In this document: one piece after another, positions 9,263 through 20,212 of the stretch
Numbering within the stretch: position 1 is the first letter of the stretch
Layout: the number at the start of each line of letters is the position of its first letter
NCBI RefSeq assembly: GCF_030070105.1
Contig: NZ_JASJOO010000002.1
Coordinates: forward strand, 496,001-560,000
Length of the DNA: 64,000 nucleotides
Direction of reading: 5' to 3'
Source: Bermanella sp. WJH001
Lineage (GTDB): Bacteria; Pseudomonadota; Gammaproteobacteria; Pseudomonadales; Oceanobacteraceae
Program-made: the position numbers and the translations under genes
The notes under the pieces: model-generated
The model's database searches: none
What the model was told of the DNA's origin: nothing
Seen by the model: only the letters and a program-made list of their open reading frames with translations

Positions 9263-10146
9263 TACAGACCTCGTTGCCATTCTTGGCGTAGTCGTATTTT
9301 ATTTGGCTGATACAAAGCGGTGTCTATCTGCTCCAATAAGGCTGATTTATCTTGGCCAAGAGTGCCTTTTAGTGGCAAATAATTGCTTGCATGATCGCTC
9401 CGATAAATTGTGTTACTGAGCTCTAAATGGCTAATAAAGTGCTTTAACTCAAGAAACAAAGCCGTTTGATCCATTAAAGACCACTCATCATCAAAGCCTT
9501 TTTTAAGCCTCTCTTGGCCTAAAGGAAAGCTTACCACCAAGGTGGATAAATAATCTGGCTGGGTTTCATTCATTAGCTTGGCACTGTTAATAGCATGCTG
9601 CTCTGAATATTTAGGACCACCAAGCCCATTTAAAATCATAACCGAAGAACGAAGTCCCGCCTGTTTAATTTTAATTAATGCATCCCGCTGGCTTTCGTAT
9701 GTCTCCCCTTTGCTCACAAAACTAAGGACTTCAGAATCACCGGATTCGCAGCCAACATATAAAATATCCAAACCAAGATTTTTTAAAAGCACCAAGTCTT
9801 CAACTGACTTTTTCAGCAAGTTACGCGGCAAGCAATAACTAGATACTCGCTTAACTGTAGGTAGATGCTGTTTTATTAGACTTAATATAACCTCCAATTT
9901 ACGCATTGGTAGCACCATGGCATCCCCATCTGCTAGAAATACCTTCTCAAACGGTACACCGCTGGCGGCCGCTTTTAGTATATCTTGTTCAATTTCTTCT
10001 TCTTTGCGAGCTCGAAACTTCTTTTGCTCTTGTGTGTACATATCGCAAAATGTGCACTTATTCCAAGAACAGCCATTCGTGACCTGAAGAATTAATGAGC
10101 GGGCTTCACTTGGCGGCCTAAATACAGGCTCGATATAAGACAACAT
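9262..10146 (-). CDS. Radical SAM protein with CX4CX2C cluster motif
   Basis: The 294-residue protein carries NGCSWNKCTFC at residues 24-34, giving cysteines 26, 31 and 34 in CX4CX2C spacing, which should hold the SAM-cleaving 4Fe-4S cluster. Other radical SAM features follow: a GxxxE-like stretch, LADGDAMVLPM near residue 92, a YVGCESGDSEVL segment near 150 and GLGGP near 195. These resemble the Elp3/HemN-like radical SAM core. The substrate cannot be told from the sequence. It is the first gene of a two-gene unit with the DUF1285 gene. There is no methylthiotransferase TRAM domain and no cobalamin domain. Confidence 0.85.
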   Translation of the reverse strand: MLSYIEPVFRPPSEARSLILQVTNGCSWNKCTFCDMYTQEQKKFRARKEEEIEQDILKAAASGVPFEKVFLADGDAMVLPMRKLEVILSLIKQHLPTVKRVSSYCLPRNLLKKSVEDLVLLKNLGLDILYVGCESGDSEVLSFVSKGETYESQRDALIKIKQAGLRSSVMILNGLGGPKYSEQHAINSAKLMNETQPDYLSTLVVSFPLGQERLKKGFDDEWSLMDQTALFLELKHFISHLELSNTIYRSDHASNYLPLKGTLGQDKSALLEQIDTALYQPNKIRLRQEWQRGL

Positions 10147-10255
10147 ACAATATACCTCTGAAAATATTCGTTATTTTCGCATGTTAAGTGTGACCACAGC
10201 AATTTAACTTATCCTAAATTTCTTACTAAAAGAGGCTGAGGTTAATGCTACTAAC

Positions 10256-10264
10256 TGGTAAAAT
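10256..10264 (+). promoter_or_regulatory. Candidate extended -10 promoter for rapA
   Basis: TGGTAAAAT is an extended -10 element (TGn plus TAAAAT). A weak -35 (CTGAGG) lies 17 bp upstream, and the rapA ATG is 25 bp downstream. It is called by eye only. Confidence 0.45.
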
Positions 10265-10288
10265 CTGCGGTTCAATTTTGGGGGTGTT

Positions 10289-12985
10289 ATGAGTCAATTT
10301 ATTTGTGGTCAGCGATGGATAAGTCTAGCTGAGCCGGAACTAGGCCTTGGTATTGTTAGTGAGTCACAAGGTCGTCGTGTCACCATTGACTTCCCTCTTG
10401 CAGAAGATTCTCGCCTTTATTCCATTGGTAACACCCCTTTAATTCGCTGTCGTTTCGAAGTTAATGATCGAGTTCAGCTTATTTCTGGTATTGAAGCGAA
10501 TATTTTAGCCATTAAAGAAGAATCTGGGCTTTATCAATATCAAATCAGTGAGCATATCTGGATTGAAGAGGAAGACGTTGCACCTCATGAGGGGAAGGTT
10601 TCGCCTATTGAGCGCTTAAAAGCAGGCCAGATTGGTAGCTTTAAATGGAGCAACCTATATGGTCGCCTTGTTACAGCCTACACAGAGCAGCAAGGAAAAA
10701 GAAGCCACGGCTTTGTGGGACCTAAAATCAATATCATTCCTCATCAATTTGATGTTGCTCAACAAATCCTTAACATGCCTTTACCAAGAGCGCTTTTAGC
10801 TGATGAGGTTGGACTGGGTAAGACCATTGAAGCTGGTTTAGTAATTCATCAGTTAATGGCTTCGCAACGCGCACAAAGAATTTTAATTTGCGTTCCTTCT
10901 TCATTGGTGAATCAATGGCTGGTTGAAATGAAACGTAAATTCAACCTTGATTGCACATTAATCGATGATGAATATTGCGCGGAACAGCAAGGCGAAAATC
11001 CATTCAACCAGGTTCAAGTTGCGTTATGCAATTTTGACTGGCTCAACCATAGCCAATACTTAGATCAAGCCCTGAACACCCAATGGGATATGATGGTGAT
11101 CGATGAGAGTCATCGCCTGCAATGGGAATCCAAGGCCTACAAGTCTGCCTTGGGATTATCAAAAGTAAGCTCAGGTGTTTTACTGCTCACTGCGACCCCT
11201 GAACAACTGGGTGTTGAAAGCCATTTTGCCCGACTTCATTTACTCGACCCTCTTCGTTTTCCTGATTTAGACCAGTTTTTAAATGAAGAACAAAAATACG
11301 GTATTGTCAGTGAAATCGTGGAGACCATCGAGGTAAATGGATTATCTAGCGCATTGGATTTAATTGCTCAATTAAATGATGACAAACTGAACAGTTATGC
11401 CCAGTCCGTTTTACAAAATGGCTTATCTGAGATGCAATTTATCGACTGGATGGCAGATCGTTATGGTACTGGTCGAATGGTTTACCGCAATACGCGTCGC
11501 AGTATTTCTGGCTTTCCCACACGCCACAGCGAATTTTATCATTTAAAAGAACAATCAACTCTTGATTGGTTAATTGAGTGGCTACCCAACATAGGCGATA
11601 AAAAAGTTCTTATTATTTGTCATAGTGCAGAAGCAGCTCAATCAATTAGTGAAAACATCAATCAGCGCACACTTATTCACTCTGGTGCGTTTCATGAACA
11701 TTATTCGCTGGTTGAGCGCGACCAAATAGCAGCACGCTTTACCGAAGAAGACGGCATTCAAATACTAGTAAGCAGCGAAATTGGCGGGGAAGGCCGTAAC
11801 TTCCAACACGCACAACATTTAGTACTGTTTGATTTACCTGAGCATCCTGATTTGGTTGATCAGAGAATTGGCCGCCTTGATCGAATTGGTCAAGGCAGCG
11901 ATATTTATATCCACATTCCAGTACAATCTAAAACCAAACAAGCTCGATTAGCTGCTCTTTATCATCACGGTTTTGATATGTTTAGTCAGCCAAACCCTGC
12001 GGCCTCACCTATTTTTGAAGCGTACGGTTTTGAAATTGAAGAAATGCTCGATACTGGTGAAAATGCTGAAACCATTATCATGCAAGCAAAAGAAGCCAGT
12101 CGTCAGCTACTTGCTGAGATTGAGCAAGGGCGCGACCGTTTATTAGAGCAGCATTCCTTCCAAGAAAATCGCGTTAGCGGGCTAATTGATTCTGTACGTC
12201 TGGCTGATAATGATGACGACAAATTAAAAAACCTAATGCTCGATATTTTTGACAACGGCCACATCGAAACTGAAGTCGCTAGTAATGAAAATATCATTGT
12301 TAGCCCGCAAGAAAACTGCCCTTTTTCTTTCATCAATAGTCTGCGCGATGAAAAAGCCACAGTTACTTTTAGTCGCAAACAAGCATCTGCCCGTGAAGAC
12401 CTGGAATTTATCTCTTGGGACCACCCTTGGATTCGTGGCATTTTGGATGACCTAGAGGCTAGTGGAGATGCATTTACATCATGCGCTTTATTTAATAATC
12501 CAGAATATAAAAACGGCCAAGTATTTATTGAGACTCTTTATCAAGTTAAAGCTGAAGGACCAGGTCGATTAGAATTAAATCGTCAGCTTAATCCGCAACT
12601 TAGACACTACATAATTAGCGAGGATTTAAAGAACCTCACCAGAGTTTTAAATGTTGAGAAAATGCGCGAAGATCATGAGCTATTATCAAAAGATATGGCA
12701 AGAGAAGTCATTGAGATGAAACAAGCAAACATCGAAAATGCCGTCATCTTAAGTGAAAAACTTGCAGCTCATACATCAAAAGATAATATTGCAGAAGCTA
12801 TTTCTGGCTTAAAAGAAAAGAGTGATCAAGAATTAGCTCGATACACATCACTGGAAATCACACCAGGCAGCTATCAGCTAGAGATTGAGGCACTAAAACA
12901 AAATACAAACGAGGCTATACAGTACCTTGAAGCAGCCAAACCTAAACTGCTATCACTTTGCGTATGGATCAACTTTTCAAAGTAA
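10289..12985 (+). CDS. rapA: RNA polymerase-associated Swi2/Snf2 ATPase RapA
   Basis: RapA binds RNA polymerase and recycles stalled post-termination complexes using ATP. The 898-residue protein has the N-terminal Tudor-like pair (FICGQRWISLAEPELGLG, residues 5-22), Walker A DEVGLGKT at 172-179, the DESH box at 272-275, and the second RecA lobe ending in QRIGRLDRIGQ. The C-terminal portion matches the RapA-specific region. It is about 70 residues shorter than the 968-residue Escherichia coli protein, with the difference mostly in the C-terminal half; the helicase motifs are intact. It is monocistronic, ending at a bidirectional terminator shared with rraA. Confidence 0.96.
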   Translation: MSQFICGQRWISLAEPELGLGIVSESQGRRVTIDFPLAEDSRLYSIGNTPLIRCRFEVNDRVQLISGIEANILAIKEESGLYQYQISEHIWIEEEDVAPHEGKVSPIERLKAGQIGSFKWSNLYGRLVTAYTEQQGKRSHGFVGPKINIIPHQFDVAQQILNMPLPRALLADEVGLGKTIEAGLVIHQLMASQRAQRILICVPSSLVNQWLVEMKRKFNLDCTLIDDEYCAEQQGENPFNQVQVALCNFDWLNHSQYLDQALNTQWDMMVIDESHRLQWESKAYKSALGLSKVSSGVLLLTATPEQLGVESHFARLHLLDPLRFPDLDQFLNEEQKYGIVSEIVETIEVNGLSSALDLIAQLNDDKLNSYAQSVLQNGLSEMQFIDWMADRYGTGRMVYRNTRRSISGFPTRHSEFYHLKEQSTLDWLIEWLPNIGDKKVLIICHSAEAAQSISENINQRTLIHSGAFHEHYSLVERDQIAARFTEEDGIQILVSSEIGGEGRNFQHAQHLVLFDLPEHPDLVDQRIGRLDRIGQGSDIYIHIPVQSKTKQARLAALYHHGFDMFSQPNPAASPIFEAYGFEIEEMLDTGENAETIIMQAKEASRQLLAEIEQGRDRLLEQHSFQENRVSGLIDSVRLADNDDDKLKNLMLDIFDNGHIETEVASNENIIVSPQENCPFSFINSLRDEKATVTFSRKQASAREDLEFISWDHPWIRGILDDLEASGDAFTSCALFNNPEYKNGQVFIETLYQVKAEGPGRLELNRQLNPQLRHYIISEDLKNLTRVLNVEKMREDHELLSKDMAREVIEMKQANIENAVILSEKLAAHTSKDNIAEAISGLKEKSDQELARYTSLEITPGSYQLEIEALKQNTNEAIQYLEAAKPKLLSLCVWINFSK

Positions 12986-12996
12986 GCTTAAAAACA

Positions 12997-13027
12997 AAAA
13001 AAGGCCGCTAAATGAGCGGCCTTTTTT
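12997..13027. terminator. Bidirectional terminator between rapA and rraA
   Basis: AAAAAAGGCCGCT pairs perfectly with AGCGGCCTTTTTT around an AAATG loop, with T runs in both directions. It lies between two convergent genes. Confidence 0.92.
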
Positions 13028-13046
13028 ATTTGCTTAGCGAGATAAA

Positions 13047-13535
13047 TTAACTAGGCATCACAAGTGCTTTTTCTGACACAATAATGCCATTGTTATCTGC
13101 ATAGATAAATTGACCAGGGCGAATATCCACACCAGCAAACTTAACAGGAACATTCATTTCGCCAATGCCCTTTTTCTCAGTTTTGCGTGGATTAGTTGCA
13201 AGCGCCTGAACACCAAGATCCGTTTCCATGATGACGTCCACATCACGAATACAACCATAAATCACAATACCTTCCCAACCATTTTTAGCCGCTTTTTCTG
13301 CCAGCATATCACCTAGCAGTGCATTGCGCAGAGAGCCGCCACCATCAACAACCATAACCTTACCAGCACCAGGTTTGTCGACATTTTCTTTGACTAGAGA
13401 ATTATCTTCATGACACTTAATAGTAACAACTTCACCACCAAATGACTCACGACCACCATAATTATTAAACATTGGCTCAAGTACTTCTACTTCAGGATAT
13501 TCATCACATAAATCAGGCGTAATATATTGCGTCAT
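13047..13535 (-). CDS. rraA: RraA-family protein (regulator of ribonuclease E activity A / aldolase-like)
   Basis: The 162-residue protein is full length for RraA (161 in E. coli), with the family core [38 protein letters not shown] and the ADNNGIIV end. RraA of enterobacteria is a trimeric inhibitor of RNase E; related proteins are 4-hydroxy-4-methyl-2-oxoglutarate or oxaloacetate-type aldolases, and the conserved G-R-D motif in YGCIRDVD is shared by both. Which role applies here cannot be told. It is the last gene of ppsA-hydrolase-rraA, overlapping the hydrolase stop by 4 bp (ATGA), an order also found in Pseudomonas. Confidence 0.88.
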   Translation of the reverse strand: MTQYITPDLCDEYPEVEVLEPMFNNYGGRESFGGEVVTIKCHEDNSLVKENVDKPGAGKVMVVDGGGSLRNALLGDMLAEKAAKNGWEGIVIYGCIRDVDVIMETDLGVQALATNPRKTEKKGIGEMNVPVKFAGVDIRPGQFIYADNNGIIVSEKALVMPS

Positions 13536-14503
13536 TTTCTTTCCTCTAACTTATTGAGTTTTACATTTTCTAGCCAATCAATGAGCAGTGGCCAGACTTC
13601 TTTTAGAGCTGAGTCACTTTTTACCATATCCCCATGCCCATAATCTTTTGAATATCCATTTGCCTTTGATAGCAAATGGAAGGTTTTAACACCAGAGAAG
13701 TGGTTGATTAATTTCTCGCAATGTTTAGCAGGGTCGCCTTTGTCTTTCTTAGCAGCAAAGCCAATCACTGGAATTTCAATATCTTTTAACCCCTTCCAGA
13801 AAGAAAACCCTTTTTGTGATTTCCAGCGCGTAAAAAAACCTGACCAGCGAAGAAATTCAAAACCAATACTATTTGGTTCCATTTCAGGGCCAAGCTTAGG
13901 GTTTGATATACGCTTTTTAGACAATAGCCATATTTTAATAAGCGAACGTATAAATGGAAGATAAACAACAAACGGATATTTAGAAACCTGGGCGCCAAAT
14001 AAAGCAACACCTACAATATCATCTGTGTTTAAATATTTAGCCGCCAAAGCAGTTGCAATACACACTGCACCACTTGAATGACCAACCCAAAGTATCTGCT
14101 GATCAGTCTGCTCTTTTACAAAAGCCTGAACGGCAGGCAAATCAAACTGTGCATATAACTCTAAGGAGTTTTTATGATAAAAAGCATTTTCAGGGCTATC
14201 GCCATGACCTCTTAATTCTAACATCCAAGGGTCAAAGCCATTTTCAAGTAATAACTTTGCCGCACCTTGCAAGTGGCTGTCTAACCAAATGCCTCGATTA
14301 GAGAATGCGCCATGAACAAGAATGACAGGCGTACCTCGATTGGTTGTTTGATTATCGTAATAACCCAATCGAGATAACGCGATTTGTGCAGAGACGTCTG
14401 GGCTATTATTTGGTTTCAATAAATAAGTATCTTCAATAAACTCCGAAGATAGAGCCTCAGCTCGCATTAATGCAACCGGAAATAATAAGCTACTACTTTT
14501 CAT
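13532..14503 (-). CDS. Alpha/beta hydrolase, possible esterase or lipase
   Basis: A 323-residue alpha/beta-hydrolase-fold protein. Visible features are the oxyanion-hole motif [12 protein letters not shown] near residue 61, the nucleophile elbow GHSSGA (Ser near residue 142), LELRGHGDS, and a C-terminal YGHGD giving the likely catalytic His. No signal peptide is clear: the N-terminus [15 protein letters not shown] is only mildly hydrophobic. It lies between ppsA (9 bp) and rraA (4 bp overlap), so it is co-transcribed. The substrate is unknown; the closest family descriptions are lipase or esterase-like proteins. Confidence 0.85.
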   Translation of the reverse strand: MKSSSLLFPVALMRAEALSSEFIEDTYLLKPNNSPDVSAQIALSRLGYYDNQTTNRGTPVILVHGAFSNRGIWLDSHLQGAAKLLLENGFDPWMLELRGHGDSPENAFYHKNSLELYAQFDLPAVQAFVKEQTDQQILWVGHSSGAVCIATALAAKYLNTDDIVGVALFGAQVSKYPFVVYLPFIRSLIKIWLLSKKRISNPKLGPEMEPNSIGFEFLRWSGFFTRWKSQKGFSFWKGLKDIEIPVIGFAAKKDKGDPAKHCEKLINHFSGVKTFHLLSKANGYSKDYGHGDMVKSDSALKEVWPLLIDWLENVKLNKLEERK

Positions 14504-14511
14504 GCCAAACC

Positions 14512-16881
14512 TTATTGGGGCTTATCTGCTAGGTAAAACCAAGTATCTAAAACAGAATCTGGATTTAGAGATACACTATCAATCCCCTCATCCATTAACC
14601 ACTTGGCAAAATCTGGGTGGTCACTTGGACCCTGCCCACAAATGCCAATGTATTTATTTTGTTTTTTACACGCTGAAATTGCCATGTGCATTAATTTACG
14701 AATTGCACTGTTTCGCTCATCAAATAGATGCGCAATCACACCAGAATCCCTGTCCAGTCCAAGAGTAAGCTGTGTTAGGTCGTTCGATCCAATTGAGTAA
14801 CCATCAAAGTATTCAAGGAACTCATCGGCTAATAATGCGTTTGCTGGTAGCTCACACATCATTATCAAACGAAGACCATTCTCTCCTCGCTTCAAGCCGT
14901 TTGATGATAACAAATCAACAACTTGCTTAGCTTCACCTACCGTACGCACAAACGGAACCATAACCTCTACATTAGAAAGTCCCATTTCTTCACGAACTTT
15001 TTTAATGGCTCGACACTCAAGCTCAAAACAATCGCGGAATGATTTGCTAATGTATCGAGCCGCACCTCTAAAACCAAGCATTGGGTTTTCTTCTTCAGGC
15101 TCGTAAAGTCTACCGCCAATTAAATTAGCATATTCGTTTGATTTGAAATCTGACAAACGAACGATCACTTTTTTAGGATAAAAAGCAGCGGCCAACGTAC
15201 TAATGCCCTCGACTAATTTTTCCACATAAAAATCGATTGGAGATGCATAGCCTGCAATTCTACGCTCAACCGTGGCCTTCACTTCTTCAGGTAGTGTTTC
15301 AAAATTTAAGAGTGCTTTTGGATGTACACCAATCATACGATTAATAATGAACTCTAAACGAGCTAAACCCACGCCTTCATTAGGTAAACCTTGGAAGTCA
15401 AAGGCGCGATCTGGATTACCAACATTCATCATAATTTTAAATGGCAAATTGGGCATATTACCAACAGAGTTGGTTTTATGTTCAAAATCAAGGGCGCCAT
15501 CATAGATAAAGCCCGTATCACCTTCAGCACAAGAAACCGTAACGAGCTGCCCATCTTGAAGCTCATCCGTTGCGTCGCCACAACCAACCACCGCAGGAAT
15601 ACCTAACTCACGCGCAATGATTGCGGCATGGCAAGTTCGCCCACCTCTATTGGTTACAATTGCACTGGCTTTTTTCATGATGGGCTCCCAATCAGGGTCC
15701 GTCATATCAGCAACCAAGATGTCACCTTCATCAATGTCGTGCATTTGATTAACATTACGAAGTACTTTGACCGGGCCGCGACCAATTCGATGACCCACAC
15801 TGCGCCCCTCGCATAACACCTTGCCAGTCTCTTTTAAAATATAACGCTCCATTACATTTTTACTGGAGCGGCTTTTTACTGTTTCTGGGCGAGCCTGTAC
15901 GATGTAGATTTCACCATTAACACCATCTTTTGCCCATTCTATATCCATTGGGCGCTTGTAGTGCTTTTCAATAATAAGTGCTTGCTGTGCTAGGGTGTTA
16001 ATATCGGAGTCTGTAATGCTAAATTTGAAACGCTCTTCGCGCTCTACACGAACCGTCTCAACCGGTGAATCAGAATTAGCATCTTGGCTGTAGATCATTT
16101 TTACAGCCTTTGCCCCTAAATTACGACGCAGAATGGCTGGACGACCTTCTGCTAAAGATTTCTTATGAACATAAAATTCATCTGGATTGACCGCACCTTG
16201 AACAACTGTCTCTCCTAAGCCATAGGCACTGGTAATAAAAACAACTTGATCAAAACCTGATTCAGTATCCATTGTAAACATAACACCGGCAGAACCACTT
16301 TCACTGCGAACCATACGCTGAATGCCAACTGAAAGTGCAACATCTTGATGCTCATAGCCTTGATGGGCTCGGTAACTGATTGCGCGATCATTGTATAAAG
16401 AAGCAAATACTTCTTTCACAGCTTGAAGCACTGCATCTTCACCAACGATATTTAAAAAGGTTTCTTGTTGCCCAGCAAAAGATGCATCCGGAAGATCTTC
16501 GGCTGTGGCTGACGAACGAACAGCCACGGAAATTTCATTATCATTTCCTTGAAGGGTTTTTAATGCACTTTTTACTTGATCTTCAAGCTCTGCCGGTAAA
16601 GGAGTTGATAAAATAAGAGCACGAATCTCTGCGCCGGCTGTATTAAGATCACTTAAAGATCCATCAGCAATACCAGCTAGTTTTTCATTAATTTGGGACT
16701 CTAGATCATTTTGCTTTAAAAATAATCGAAATGCGTTCGCGGTGGTTGCAAAGCCATTGGGAACATTAACACCAGAAGATGATAAATTACTGATCATTTC
16801 CCCTAGTGAGGCATTTTTACCACCCACCTTATCTACATCAGCCATACCCAGTTGATTGAACCAAATAACGTGATTATTCAA
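14512..16881 (-). CDS. ppsA: Phosphoenolpyruvate synthase
   Basis: PpsA converts pyruvate and ATP to phosphoenolpyruvate, AMP and phosphate, the entry to gluconeogenesis. The 789 residues show the N-terminal ATP-grasp half ([14 protein letters not shown], residues 20-33; [20 protein letters not shown] around 120-140), the swivelling phosphohistidine domain with [21 protein letters not shown] (His near 421), and the C-terminal PEP-binding barrel ending in the catalytic Cys of [10 protein letters not shown]. Length is normal (about 790). It is the first gene of ppsA-hydrolase-rraA, and its regulatory kinase/phosphorylase ppsR is divergently encoded 83 bp away. Confidence 0.97.
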   Translation of the reverse strand: MNNHVIWFNQLGMADVDKVGGKNASLGEMISNLSSSGVNVPNGFATTANAFRLFLKQNDLESQINEKLAGIADGSLSDLNTAGAEIRALILSTPLPAELEDQVKSALKTLQGNDNEISVAVRSSATAEDLPDASFAGQQETFLNIVGEDAVLQAVKEVFASLYNDRAISYRAHQGYEHQDVALSVGIQRMVRSESGSAGVMFTMDTESGFDQVVFITSAYGLGETVVQGAVNPDEFYVHKKSLAEGRPAILRRNLGAKAVKMIYSQDANSDSPVETVRVEREERFKFSITDSDINTLAQQALIIEKHYKRPMDIEWAKDGVNGEIYIVQARPETVKSRSSKNVMERYILKETGKVLCEGRSVGHRIGRGPVKVLRNVNQMHDIDEGDILVADMTDPDWEPIMKKASAIVTNRGGRTCHAAIIARELGIPAVVGCGDATDELQDGQLVTVSCAEGDTGFIYDGALDFEHKTNSVGNMPNLPFKIMMNVGNPDRAFDFQGLPNEGVGLARLEFIINRMIGVHPKALLNFETLPEEVKATVERRIAGYASPIDFYVEKLVEGISTLAAAFYPKKVIVRLSDFKSNEYANLIGGRLYEPEEENPMLGFRGAARYISKSFRDCFELECRAIKKVREEMGLSNVEVMVPFVRTVGEAKQVVDLLSSNGLKRGENGLRLIMMCELPANALLADEFLEYFDGYSIGSNDLTQLTLGLDRDSGVIAHLFDERNSAIRKLMHMAISACKKQNKYIGICGQGPSDHPDFAKWLMDEGIDSVSLNPDSVLDTWFYLADKPQ

Positions 16882-16964
16882 GCTTACCTCCCATGAAACC
16901 TAGTGCGCGACACGGCGATATAGTACTCTAATTCTAGATACTATTCACAAAGTTGTTAAATAAA

Positions 16965-17777
16965 ATGAAACGACAAGCATTTTTTATTTCAGATGGCACG
17001 GGCATTACAGCCGAGACACTGGGTCACAGCCTTTTAGCTCAATTTGAGAGCATAGAGTTTGAGCAAATCACACTCCCCTATATTGATTCAATCGAAAAAG
17101 CACAGGAGGTTGTTCAAAGATTAAACAACTCAGCTGAGAATGGCACAAGACCCATCGTTTTCGACACTATCGTGAATCAAGATATACGTGATGAGATATC
17201 CAAAGCCGAGGCATTTAAAGTTGATATATTTGCTACATTTTTAGCACCATTAGAAAAAGAACTAAACAAAGGGTCTAGCTATACAGTTGGTAAGTCCCAT
17301 GTGGGTGGTAACAATAAAAGCTATCTTGCCAGAATTGATGCGGTTAACTTTGCCCTGGATAATGATGACGGCAGCAAGATTAAGCATTACGACAAAGCAG
17401 ATATTATTTTAGTTGGTGTATCCCGTTCAGGTAAAACGCCTAGTTGTCTTTATCTGGCCCTTCAGTTTGGTATAAAGGCAGCCAACTACCCACTCACAGA
17501 AGAAGATCTCGGTAGCGGTGATTTGCCTTCAGCCCTCAAGCCATTCAAAAACAAGTTATTTGGCTTAACCATTGACCCAGAAAGACTGGCCGCCATTAGG
17601 AATGAGCGAAAAGCTAATAGCCGCTATGCATCATTAAATCAATGTTACTACGAAACTGAAGAAGTAGAGATGCTGTTCAGAAGAATGAATATTCCTTTTT
17701 TAACAACAACAGATTTGTCAGTGGAAGAGATATCAACAAGAATCATGGTTGAAACTAAGTTAAATCGTCGAGCTTAA
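16965..17777 (+). CDS. ppsR: Phosphoenolpyruvate synthase regulatory kinase/pyrophosphorylase
   Basis: PpsR (DUF299 family) switches PEP synthase off by ADP-dependent phosphorylation of an active-site threonine and on by phosphate-dependent dephosphorylation. The 270-residue sequence has the N-terminal [19 protein letters not shown] and the P-loop GVSRSGKT at residues 151-158. I chose the ATG at 16965, which matches the usual short N-terminus before the ISDGT motif; a TTG four codons upstream also opens the frame. It is divergent from its target gene ppsA. Its stop lies 6 bp from the convergent lipoprotein gene, with no terminator visible between them. Confidence 0.95.
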   Translation: MKRQAFFISDGTGITAETLGHSLLAQFESIEFEQITLPYIDSIEKAQEVVQRLNNSAENGTRPIVFDTIVNQDIRDEISKAEAFKVDIFATFLAPLEKELNKGSSYTVGKSHVGGNNKSYLARIDAVNFALDNDDGSKIKHYDKADIILVGVSRSGKTPSCLYLALQFGIKAANYPLTEEDLGSGDLPSALKPFKNKLFGLTIDPERLAAIRNERKANSRYASLNQCYYETEEVEMLFRRMNIPFLTTTDLSVEEISTRIMVETKLNRRA

Positions 17778-17783
17778 CAGCGC

Positions 17784-18578
17784 TTAATTGCCACTGTAGA
17801 GCACCAAGTTTCCAAGATTAACTTGCTTTATGATAATGCCATCCTCAGCTTCAATGACGCCAGAACTTAAGCTAGGGATGAGCAGTATGTATTGTGTATT
17901 GTTTGGTAAATTCAGATCACCATGTAAATACCCATAACCGTACCAAGACTCTGGCTCTCTAAATTGATAGGGGTTTTCAAACGAATATTCCTGTTTGAAT
18001 TTATCGCTTAAAGGGATAATTTGGGGCATTGCTACCGAATTATTTTGAACAAACGATTTAATTTTAATCTGCCCATAATCCTGATCTAGTTCTATAAGCA
18101 GGTAATCGTGTTGAGTTTGCTGATTGAATCGATAATAGCGATTCAAATCAAGTGATACCCCATCAATATCACTGAACAAAAGCTGCTCACCTTCCCTGTA
18201 TGCTGATAAAACCACCTCATTAATTCTATTTGAAGAGATCGATAAATCAGATTCTTGATTGATCACAGCCTCTTCTCGTACAACCTGCCGACCAGATTGT
18301 TCTTGCCAGGCAAACATCTTTTGATTGTTGATTTTTTTATCTAGCTCATCAGAAGATACATAGTCGCTTTCATTAAATTGATTTAACGGTGGAGCTTTAG
18401 TGTCTGTTGCAATATTGGCGGGCGATTGCGTGACTTCTTTTTTTTCTTTCTTTTCTTTTTTTATAGTTCTAATTTGGCCAGTTTCATCAACCCATGTATA
18501 AAAATCAGGACTGCCCTGAGGCAGCCCCTGACAACCAGCAAGCACAAAACTTACAATAGCAAAGAGAATAACTTTCAT
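17784..18578 (-). CDS. Putative lipoprotein, possibly MalM-like
   Basis: The 264-residue product has a lipoprotein signal ending in the lipobox LAGC (Cys15), then a DUF4124-like FYTWVDETGQIRTI motif, a lysine/glutamate-rich linker (residues 40-48) and a C-terminal beta-rich domain. The later segment SFVQNNSVAMPQIIPLSD followed by NNTQYILLIPS resembles the MalM family of periplasmic proteins, though I rate this weakly. Its ATG overlaps the upstream stop as TAATG. It is the last gene of the four-gene envelope operon starting at 22138, so it is probably an accessory lipoprotein of the outer-membrane proteins encoded upstream. Its role is unknown. Confidence 0.75.
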   Translation of the reverse strand: MKVILFAIVSFVLAGCQGLPQGSPDFYTWVDETGQIRTIKKEKKEKKEVTQSPANIATDTKAPPLNQFNESDYVSSDELDKKINNQKMFAWQEQSGRQVVREEAVINQESDLSISSNRINEVVLSAYREGEQLLFSDIDGVSLDLNRYYRFNQQTQHDYLLIELDQDYGQIKIKSFVQNNSVAMPQIIPLSDKFKQEYSFENPYQFREPESWYGYGYLHGDLNLPNNTQYILLIPSLSSGVIEAEDGIIIKQVNLGNLVLYSGN

Positions 18579-20212
18579 TAAAATTTTGTTCTAAAGGTAA
18601 TACCAGCAGCCGCAACTGTAAGTTTGGTTTCCACATCCAATCCAGGATAAGGGTTTGCAACCAAACAAGTTAAGCAATCACGGTTCAAAGAGCCACTTGA
18701 TGTTGTGAATTCATTCGACCCCTGAGGATCAGCTTCAATTGTTTCCTGACTCTTCAAGAATGATAACGAAACATCAATCACAGTATCTAAATCCCAGCGG
18801 TAACCAAAACCCATCCCATACATCGGAGCAAAACCTAAAGGAGCCATAACATTACGCTTATCGTCTGGTATAGACGTAACACGAGGCTCATAACCAATTC
18901 GCGCCTTTAATCGGGTACTTAATTGATATTCAAGGCCAAATCCAAAACTCCAAACACTCTTATAGTTCAAATATTGACGTAAGGTATTACCTGTCACTTC
19001 TCCAGGGGCAAGTATTTTGGCAGCGTTCAAGAAATCCAACTGACGGTCGAATTCAAAATAAAATGAATCCCATTCATCATAATCCGTCCAACCAGCATCA
19101 ACATTAAATTGTAATTTATCAAAGAATCTAAACTTAAAGCCTGTTTGAAAATGCTGCGGATAGGTAAATTCTGTCGTTACATACCCTGTTTCTTTGCTTA
19201 CACCTGAAGGCAGCTGAAACATTGCCGCAGTAATTGCACCAAAAATCGAACCCCTGAAACCACTAAAAAAACCAGAGAAATCTCGAGAATAATCCATCTC
19301 GAAATCACCACTTAGCTGGTCCTTTGCCTCGCTTTGATATGCCATGCCCCACGCAAACCAATCAGTGGGCTCCCACAACAACCCCAAGTTATATGAAAGT
19401 GACATGGAGTTCTCAAGTTTCATGCTAAGCGTACCGATGTCACGATAAGGTCCAACCCTGCCGCCACATAAAGATATAAAAGGCACCAATGGATCATTAC
19501 CACCACCGCCTTCTTCACAACCAAATGCATCCTGTAGCATTTCAGTTGCCGCCATAATTAAGTTAACACCACGAGCATCCTGCACAATTGCAAAACCTTG
19601 GTGTGAAAGTAAAAAACCCGCACCCAGTGAAAGCTCATCATTAACCTTATAACCAAAAGAAGGTGAAAGGTAAGTCATTCGCTGCATTGCAAGTTGTTTA
19701 GCTTGATAACGACCTGGATCGTCAGGCTCTTCTTTAACAAAACCTGCAACCATTGGCATATAAGTAGCCGTTGCAAAGGTAAATTTAGAGCCAGGTGGTT
19801 TGATAGAAAAGCCAGCAGAAGGCAAAGCCAAAACGGGTAAATGCAACGGAAAAATACCAACACCAGGAATATAGGCACCAGCAATAGGTTTACTTTTTTG
19901 GCCAATTACAGGGTCATCTTCAAAATTTAAAAGCTCCCCATCACCATCATAATCTTCTGGAAGATTAAAAGTTGCCTCAGATTTTAAAATAACGTTCAAC
20001 ATGGTTACGCCAATTTGGCGACCGTCGAGCTTTGTTAAGCCAGCAGGATTGTAGTGTATAGAGGCCAGACCAGGTGGATCAGCTGTCACCGCATTACCTA
20101 ATGAAAGCGCCTTCGGGTCAATCAACATAGACTGACCCAATTGAGCATTAGAATAAACGCTAAAGCCCAGCAATAAAAAAACGAAAATACTCTTCATAAC
20201 AACAGCCATCAT
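18578..20212 (-). CDS. FadL/OmpP1-type outer-membrane transport protein
   Basis: A 544-residue beta-barrel protein of the OMPP1/FadL/TodX family, whose members import hydrophobic compounds across the outer membrane. A signal peptide (MKSIFVFLLLGFSVYSNAQ) follows a short extension. The N-terminal plug motif ALSLGNAVTADPPGLASIHYNPAGLT is diagnostic: the NPAG box is the family hallmark. The C-terminus ends in an aromatic beta-strand signature (GITFRTKF). The first ATG overlaps the upstream stop as TAATG; the Met at 20197 just before the signal peptide is an alternative start. The substrate is unknown, since it is not next to fatty-acid genes. Confidence 0.88.
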   Translation of the reverse strand: MMAVVMKSIFVFLLLGFSVYSNAQLGQSMLIDPKALSLGNAVTADPPGLASIHYNPAGLTKLDGRQIGVTMLNVILKSEATFNLPEDYDGDGELLNFEDDPVIGQKSKPIAGAYIPGVGIFPLHLPVLALPSAGFSIKPPGSKFTFATATYMPMVAGFVKEEPDDPGRYQAKQLAMQRMTYLSPSFGYKVNDELSLGAGFLLSHQGFAIVQDARGVNLIMAATEMLQDAFGCEEGGGGNDPLVPFISLCGGRVGPYRDIGTLSMKLENSMSLSYNLGLLWEPTDWFAWGMAYQSEAKDQLSGDFEMDYSRDFSGFFSGFRGSIFGAITAAMFQLPSGVSKETGYVTTEFTYPQHFQTGFKFRFFDKLQFNVDAGWTDYDEWDSFYFEFDRQLDFLNAAKILAPGEVTGNTLRQYLNYKSVWSFGFGLEYQLSTRLKARIGYEPRVTSIPDDKRNVMAPLGFAPMYGMGFGYRWDLDTVIDVSLSFLKSQETIEADPQGSNEFTTSSGSLNRDCLTCLVANPYPGLDVETKLTVAAAGITFRTKF

